A stretch of 9,430 nt of DNA. Source: Verrucomicrobia bacterium UBA3750 (lineage in GTDB: Bacteria; Verrucomicrobiota; Kiritimatiellia; RFP12; UBA1067). The notes beneath the pieces were generated by a model, which had not been told where the DNA came from, did no database searches, and worked only from the letters and a program-made list of their open reading frames with translations. Shown piece by piece: positions 5,826-9,430 of this stretch (positions are counted from its first letter, which is position 1; every line of letters starts with the position of its first letter). Location of the stretch: NCBI GenBank assembly GCA_002371755.1, contig DFGM01000170.1, positions 13,828 through 23,257 of the forward strand, given 5' to 3'. The translations under genes and the position numbers were made by a program.

Positions 5826-8234
5826 TCAGAAGAAGGTCATCTGACCGGGCAGTTCTGAAAGTTTTCTGCGCGGTTTCCTGACTGGAGAGGAACTGGCGGG
5901 GGCGCCATTGCCCGCTACGTCCAGTTCGTTGGCCTCGAGGTTCTTGAGGATTTCGTCTGCGCGCGCGACCACTTCCGCCGGAAGCCCCGCCATCGCGCCT
6001 ACGTGGATGCCGAAACTCTTTTCCGCCACGCCCGGCACAATCCGCCTCAGAAACACCATCCTTCCGCCATCCTCTTTCACGCGCACAGTCCAGTTCTTGA
6101 CGCCGGGGAGTATGTCTGCAAGGTCGGTTAGCTCGTGGTAATGCGTGGCGAAAAGGGTCTTCGCTTTGCAGGAGGCCTTGCCGTGCAGATATTCGGCCAC
6201 AGACCATGCGATGGAAATGCCGTCGAACGTGGATGTGCCGCGTCCGATTTCGTCTAGGACTATAAGCGACTTCGGGGTGGCATTGTTGAGAATGTTGGCA
6301 GTTTCTTGCATTTCCACGAGGAAGGTGGATCTGCCACGCGCCAAATCGTCGCCCGCACCGATACGCGTGAAGACGCGGTCCAGCACCCCTAGCCGCATCG
6401 AGGAGGCGCTCACGAACGAGCCCATGTGCGCCATTATGGCGAGCACCGCGACCTGGCGTATATACGTCGATTTGCCCGCCATGTTGGGACCGGTGATAAG
6501 CATTATCTGGTCGGTAGTGCAATTGAGCGAGGTGGAATTGGGGACGAATGGCTCGGCATCCGGAAGCACTTCCACTATGGGGTGGCGACCATCGCTTATC
6601 TCCAAGACGTCGGAATCATCCACCTGCGGCCGCACATAGCCCGCGGCCAGGGCGCGGTCTGCCAAGGAAAGTGTGGCGTCCAATTCGCCCAAGGCAACGG
6701 CGGTGGACTGTATTTCTGCGGTTTTTGCGGCAATCTGCGCGATAATTGCCGAATATATGCGCTGCTCGACGGCCAGAGCCTTTTCCTGCGCGCCCAGCAC
6801 CTTGCGCTCGTATTCCTTCAATTCCTCGGTCACGTAGCGCTCACCGGTCGTGAGAGTCTGGCGGCGGATATATTCTGGCGGGGCCTTGGGGACGAACGAC
6901 TTCGGGATTTCGATCATGTAGCCAAAGGCGGCGACATGTTTCACCTTGAGTTTGGGGATTCCCGTGCGTTCCTGTTCGCGCGCCTGATAGTTGGCCATCC
7001 ACTGGTGGCCCTCGGTGGCGAGGCGGCGGTATTCATCAAGCTCCGCATCGTAGCCTGTCGCTATGAAGCCGCCATCGTTCATCATGACGGGCGGATCTTC
7101 GGCTATGGCGCGGTCGATGAGGTCTACGATTTCGCCTTGCGGCACGAGCGGGACGGGATAAAGGCATTCTGCTGCGATATCGGGGATGGGGCGCAGGGAC
7201 TGTGCGAGCGCCTTCAAGTCGCGCGGGTTGGCGCGTGCCGTATCGACCTTTGCAACCAGCCTCTCCAGGTCGCGAACACAACCGAGAAGACTGCGCAGGG
7301 AAGAAAGGGAGAATCTATTCTCAACATATGCTGCCACATGGTCGAGGCGCTCGTTTATGGCTTTGGCCTTTGCGAGCGGGTGGGCGATCCAGTGACGCAT
7401 GGTTCTTCCGCCCATGGGGGTCTTGGTGACATCGAGAATGCCAAGGAGAGACGCGTCTTTCGTCACCTCGCCGCCCGGCAGGAGCTGGAGGTGGCGAATC
7501 GCGCCGGCATCGAGAATGAGGCTGTCGCCGGAATCGACCAGTTTCAGCCGCCGGACGTGGCTCACGTTGTGCCTGAGCGTGGTATGCACATAATAAAGGA
7601 GAGCGCCCGCGGCGCAAATCGCATCCCCGTGCCCGGAGAGACCGAAACCATCCAGATTGAACACCTTGAAATGCCGTGTGAGACACTCGTATGCCGCATC
7701 GTAGGAAAAAGTCCAGCGGTTGTCATCGCCGGGCGTGAACATTTCCGCCGGATTGTGCCGGGCGAGCGCTTCGTCGCGTTTCGCCTCATCGGCGAACTCC
7801 TCCGCGAGAAAGTCGCCGGTCGATACATCGAGAAGGGCGAGCGCCTTGCCGAAAACGGAAGCGACGAAATTGTTGGCCGTCTCGTCCAGAAGACCGTCTT
7901 CGGTGATGGTGCCGGGCGTGACAATACGGGTGATTTCGCGTCTGACGAGGCCCTTCGCAGTCTTGGGGTCTTCCACCTGGTCGCACAAGGCGGCGGTCTT
8001 CCCCGCGCGTATGAGCTTGGCGAGATAGGAGTCGAGCGCATGGTATGGCACGCCGCACATCGGCTGGTTGCTGCGGTGGGTGAGGGTCGCGCCGAGAATG
8101 GGAGATGCGACGACGGCGTCTTCCCCGAACATCTCGTAGAAGTCGCCCAGCCTGAACATAAGTATGGCGCCTTGCGGTATCTCGCGTTTCATGGCGAGAT
8201 ACTGGCGCATCATGGGTGTCAATTCATCGGACAT
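5826..8234 (-). CDS. mutS: DNA mismatch repair protein MutS
   Basis: MutS recognises base mismatches and small loops after replication and, as an ATP-driven clamp, recruits MutL. The 802-residue product contains the full order of domains: N-terminal mismatch-binding domain with the F-Y-E reading motif (F32, E34) in GDFYEMFGEDA, connector, core levers and clamp, and C-terminal ATPase. Walker A is TGPNMAGKST (581-590), the signature loop GAGDDLARGRSTF spans 626-638, Walker B is LIVLDEIGRGTST (657-669, D661/E662), and FATHYHEL is at 695-702. It ends with QMTFF, resembling the QMSLF-type sliding-clamp-binding motif. It is about 50 residues shorter than E. coli MutS, mostly in the variable C-terminus. 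The ATG at 8234 is fixed by the conserved N-terminus. No Shine-Dalgarno precedes it and the -10 box ends eight bases upstream, suggesting a leaderless mRNA. No mutL is in the window. Confidence 0.98.
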   Translation of the reverse strand: MSDELTPMMRQYLAMKREIPQGAILMFRLGDFYEMFGEDAVVASPILGATLTHRSNQPMCGVPYHALDSYLAKLIRAGKTAALCDQVEDPKTAKGLVRREITRIVTPGTITEDGLLDETANNFVASVFGKALALLDVSTGDFLAEEFADEAKRDEALARHNPAEMFTPGDDNRWTFSYDAAYECLTRHFKVFNLDGFGLSGHGDAICAAGALLYYVHTTLRHNVSHVRRLKLVDSGDSLILDAGAIRHLQLLPGGEVTKDASLLGILDVTKTPMGGRTMRHWIAHPLAKAKAINERLDHVAAYVENRFSLSSLRSLLGCVRDLERLVAKVDTARANPRDLKALAQSLRPIPDIAAECLYPVPLVPQGEIVDLIDRAIAEDPPVMMNDGGFIATGYDAELDEYRRLATEGHQWMANYQAREQERTGIPKLKVKHVAAFGYMIEIPKSFVPKAPPEYIRRQTLTTGERYVTEELKEYERKVLGAQEKALAVEQRIYSAIIAQIAAKTAEIQSTAVALGELDATLSLADRALAAGYVRPQVDDSDVLEISDGRHPIVEVLPDAEPFVPNSTSLNCTTDQIMLITGPNMAGKSTYIRQVAVLAIMAHMGSFVSASSMRLGVLDRVFTRIGAGDDLARGRSTFLVEMQETANILNNATPKSLIVLDEIGRGTSTFDGISIAWSVAEYLHGKASCKAKTLFATHYHELTDLADILPGVKNWTVRVKEDGGRMVFLRRIVPGVAEKSFGIHVGAMAGLPAEVVARADEILKNLEANELDVAGNGAPASSSPVRKPRRKLSELPGQMTFF

Positions 8235-8242
8235 TTCCGCAT

Positions 8243-8271
8243 ATTATAGCATGATTGCCCCGGAAGCGCAA
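8243..8271 (-). promoter_or_regulatory. mutS promoter, predicted leaderless
   Basis: On the minus strand TTGCGC (8271-8266) is followed after 17 bp by TATAAT (8248-8243), with TGC just before it giving an extended -10. Eight bases separate TATAAT from the mutS ATG at 8234, so initiation should fall on or beside the start codon. The -35 lies within the loop of the inverted repeat at 8252-8297. Confidence 0.75.
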
Positions 8272-8297
8272 GGAGGGAGCGCAAGCCGGGGCAATCA
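8252..8297. terminator. 12-bp inverted repeat between barrel gene and mutS
   Basis: TGATTGCCCCGG (8252-8263) and CCGGGGCAATCA (8286-8297) are perfect inverted copies around a 22-base interior that includes GCGC at 8266-8269 and 8279-8282. It follows the stop of the upstream minus-strand gene by about 40 bases, so it probably terminates that transcript. No U-tract follows, so Rho-independent function is uncertain. It also overlaps the mutS promoter and could be an operator. Confidence 0.6.
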
Positions 8298-8336
8298 ATG
8301 CAGTGTGATACCTAATACTTAAGGATGTATTTGCGA

Positions 8337-9251
8337 TTAGAACGTCGCGGTGAGTGCTACGCCACCGACCACGTTCCAGGACTTGTCCTCGCTGCAGCCC
8401 CATTCGCCGTTGTGGTCGCGCGCACCGTCGCGGAGACGGCGGTCGAACCAGTAGTCGTAGTAGGCCACATAGGCGCCGAGGCTGAGCCAATCGTTGATTG
8501 CCCACTCGAGTTCGCCCATGATGGTGGTATCCATGAGGCCTTCCTTATCCTTGCCGAGATAGGCCTTGTTGCGGTGGGCGTTGCCGAAGCCCTGGCCGAC
8601 GGAGGGCTTGAAGGTGACGACCTGCTCTTCATCATCGCCGACGAGCGTGAAGGTGTGGCCGATGTTGAAGTTGAAGTAGGTGCCGTCATCCATCATGAGG
8701 TCGCGCTCCACGGCGAACGTAGGCTCGAGCCAGAGGTCGCCGAGCGAGAGCTCGAGGTTGAGGTACTGGGTATCCGGGCAACCATCGCCGACGTGGCGGT
8801 GGGTGGGAATGTACTCGTAGATGTAGTTGAAGTCGACGGAAAGCGCGCCGAGCGTCTCGCCGAGGTCAAAGTCGTGCGCTCCACCGACGATTGCGTCGAG
8901 GGTGGTGTAGCGTCCTGCACGGTTGCCATATTCGCCGCGCTTGCCGTTGCCCTTGGTCGTGTCGAAAATCGCCTCTACGCTGAAGTACACCCAGTCGAAG
9001 AACGTCGCGGTGGCCGAAGGAGTGACAATCGGATCCTTGCCGTCAATCACGCCGTACGTCATGTACTTGGAATCGAAAGCGAGACCGAACTCGGCCGTCA
9101 CGATAGGCTGTTCGTCGAAGGAGATGCCTTCGCCCGGGGTGAACGCCCAACCCTCAGCCGCTGCTTCCGTTGCCGGAGCCGCTTCCTGTGCAAAAGCCGC
9201 GCCTGCCGCCAGTGCGCAGCCAACTGCCAATGTCTTGATTGTTGTATTCAT
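8337..9251 (-). CDS. Putative outer-membrane beta-barrel protein
   Basis: I do not recognise this 304-residue protein with certainty. It has a clear signal peptide (MNTTIKTLAV, hydrophobic to about 20, likely cleaved after AFA at 19-21), then an Ala/Glu-rich linker (22-35). The rest alternates polar and aromatic/hydrophobic residues in strand-length runs, for example VTAEFGLAFDSKYMTYG (51-67), TATFFDWVYFSVEAIF (81-96), YLNLELSLGDLWLEPTFA (163-180), YFNFNIGHTFTLV (192-204), MGELEWAINDWLSLGAYVAYY (245-265). It ends in VALTATF, a terminal Phe typical of barrels inserted by the Bam machinery. The early SKYMTYG segment loosely recalls the SDYxxRG start of TorF/Gcw_chp putative porins. Two cysteines in the mature chain (C158, C286) could form a disulfide. 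Start 9251 is supported by AAAGGA just upstream. It appears monocistronic with its own strong promoter. Role as porin or structural surface protein is inferred. Confidence 0.8.
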   Translation of the reverse strand: MNTTIKTLAVGCALAAGAAFAQEAAPATEAAAEGWAFTPGEGISFDEQPIVTAEFGLAFDSKYMTYGVIDGKDPIVTPSATATFFDWVYFSVEAIFDTTKGNGKRGEYGNRAGRYTTLDAIVGGAHDFDLGETLGALSVDFNYIYEYIPTHRHVGDGCPDTQYLNLELSLGDLWLEPTFAVERDLMMDDGTYFNFNIGHTFTLVGDDEEQVVTFKPSVGQGFGNAHRNKAYLGKDKEGLMDTTIMGELEWAINDWLSLGAYVAYYDYWFDRRLRDGARDHNGEWGCSEDKSWNVVGGVALTATF

Positions 9252-9256
9252 TTTTT

Positions 9257-9262
9257 CCTTTG
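9257..9262 (-). promoter_or_regulatory. Ribosome binding site of the barrel-protein gene
   Basis: AAAGGA on the minus strand ends about five bases before the ATG at 9251-9249, a good Shine-Dalgarno that fixes this start. Confidence 0.7.
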
Positions 9263-9286
9263 GTTCCTTAGTTTATGCCGTTTCGA

Positions 9287-9298
9287 CCCCTTTTGGGG
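9287..9298 (-). other. Small stem-loop in the barrel gene leader
   Basis: CCCCAAAAGGGG in the predicted 5' leader forms a short 4-bp GC stem with a 4-base loop, about 20 bases downstream of the expected transcription start. It could stabilise the mRNA 5' end; it may also be incidental. Confidence 0.35.
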
Positions 9299-9312
9299 CT
9301 TAGACGCAGGAA

Positions 9313-9341
9313 AGTTTACCATATCTAACCGCGCGCGTCAA
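9313..9341 (-). promoter_or_regulatory. Promoter of the barrel-protein gene
   Basis: On the minus strand TTGACG (9341-9336) and TAAACT (9318-9313) are separated by exactly 17 bp, with TGG before the -10 giving an extended form. This is the best sigma-70-type -35 in the window. Initiation near 9306 leaves a leader of about 55 bases, in contrast to the leaderless arrangement of mutS. Confidence 0.8.
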
Positions 9342-9390
9342 GGGGGAAAATGATGTTTTTGTGCGGCCAAATCCGAAATCTGAGACCCAA

Positions 9391-9430
9391 GGTGGGGCGA
9401 GGCGTCCCGCCGAGCCGGAGCGGCTCGCCC
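9391..9430. repeat. Palindromic repeat at the right edge, truncated
   Basis: GGTGGGGC (9391-9398) leads into nested inverted repeats: GGGCGAG (9395-9401) with CTCGCCC (9424-9430), and CGAGCC (9411-9416) with GGCTCG (9422-9427). The plan resembles the GGTAGGGC units at 4856-5023, with different stem bases. The window ends inside it, so its full extent is unknown. Confidence 0.55.

Noticed and set aside
6426..8249. 607-codon open frame on the plus strand opposite mutS
   Set aside because: It lies antisense to a clear mutS, has no recognisable domain, and arises readily from GC-rich codon use on the opposite strand.
9240..9251. Lipoprotein signal at Cys12 of the barrel protein
   Set aside because: AVGC lacks the aliphatic residue at -3, and a good signal peptidase I site (AFA before Gln22) follows the hydrophobic core.
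8325..9353. 342-codon plus-strand frame rich in Val and Glu
   Set aside because: It is antisense to the signal-peptide-bearing barrel gene, which has a proper promoter and ribosome binding site on the minus strand; the Val/Glu bias is a reverse-complement artefact.

Overview
The window comes from a GC-rich (about 60 % by eye) Gram-negative bacterium. It carries a beta-barrel-type outer-membrane protein with a signal peptide and terminal Phe, undecaprenyl-diphosphate synthase, MutS, and a secreted glycosidase of the kind common in polysaccharide-degrading PVC-group bacteria. A Kiritimatiellota/Verrucomicrobiota-like organism is my best guess from overall flavour (GH106-like enzyme, GGTAGGGC palindromic spacers). 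This is inference; no rRNA or phylogenetic marker comparison was possible.

Layout. (1) Bases 1-2610, minus strand: an apparent operon purA -> uppS -> rph, with rph cut by the left edge. purA and uppS overlap by ATGA. A 127-base spacer holding a possible 24-codon ORF precedes rph. (2) Bases 2664-2731: a strikingly symmetric divergent promoter, with two TGGTATAAT extended -10 boxes in the arms of one palindrome, driving purA leftward and a glycosidase gene rightward. (3) Bases 2737-4830, plus strand: a secreted, compact GH106 (alpha-L-rhamnosidase)-like glycoside hydrolase. (4) Bases 4831-5041, between convergent genes: a cluster of GGTAGGGC palindromic repeats and no gene. (5) Bases 5042-8234, minus strand: mutS followed 7 bases later by a DUF2400/TIGR02757-family gene. 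(6) Bases 8235-8336: a 12-bp inverted repeat whose loop contains the -35 of the mutS promoter. (7) Bases 8337-9251, minus strand: a putative outer-membrane barrel protein with a textbook promoter and leader. (8) Bases 9342-9430: upstream spacer ending in another, truncated palindromic repeat.

Function. Most genes are housekeeping: AMP synthesis, cell-wall lipid carrier synthesis, RNA 3'-end processing and mismatch repair. The accessory content is the glycosidase and the surface protein. No defence system, mobile element, CRISPR array, tRNA or rRNA was seen. The most distinctive signals are regulatory. mutS and the glycosidase both have a consensus extended -10 box ending only 7-8 bases before the ATG and no Shine-Dalgarno, which predicts leaderless mRNAs. 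Promoters here also sit inside palindromes. The mutS-DUF2400 pair is the best lead on an uncharacterised protein. I found nothing I would call a clearly new multi-gene system.
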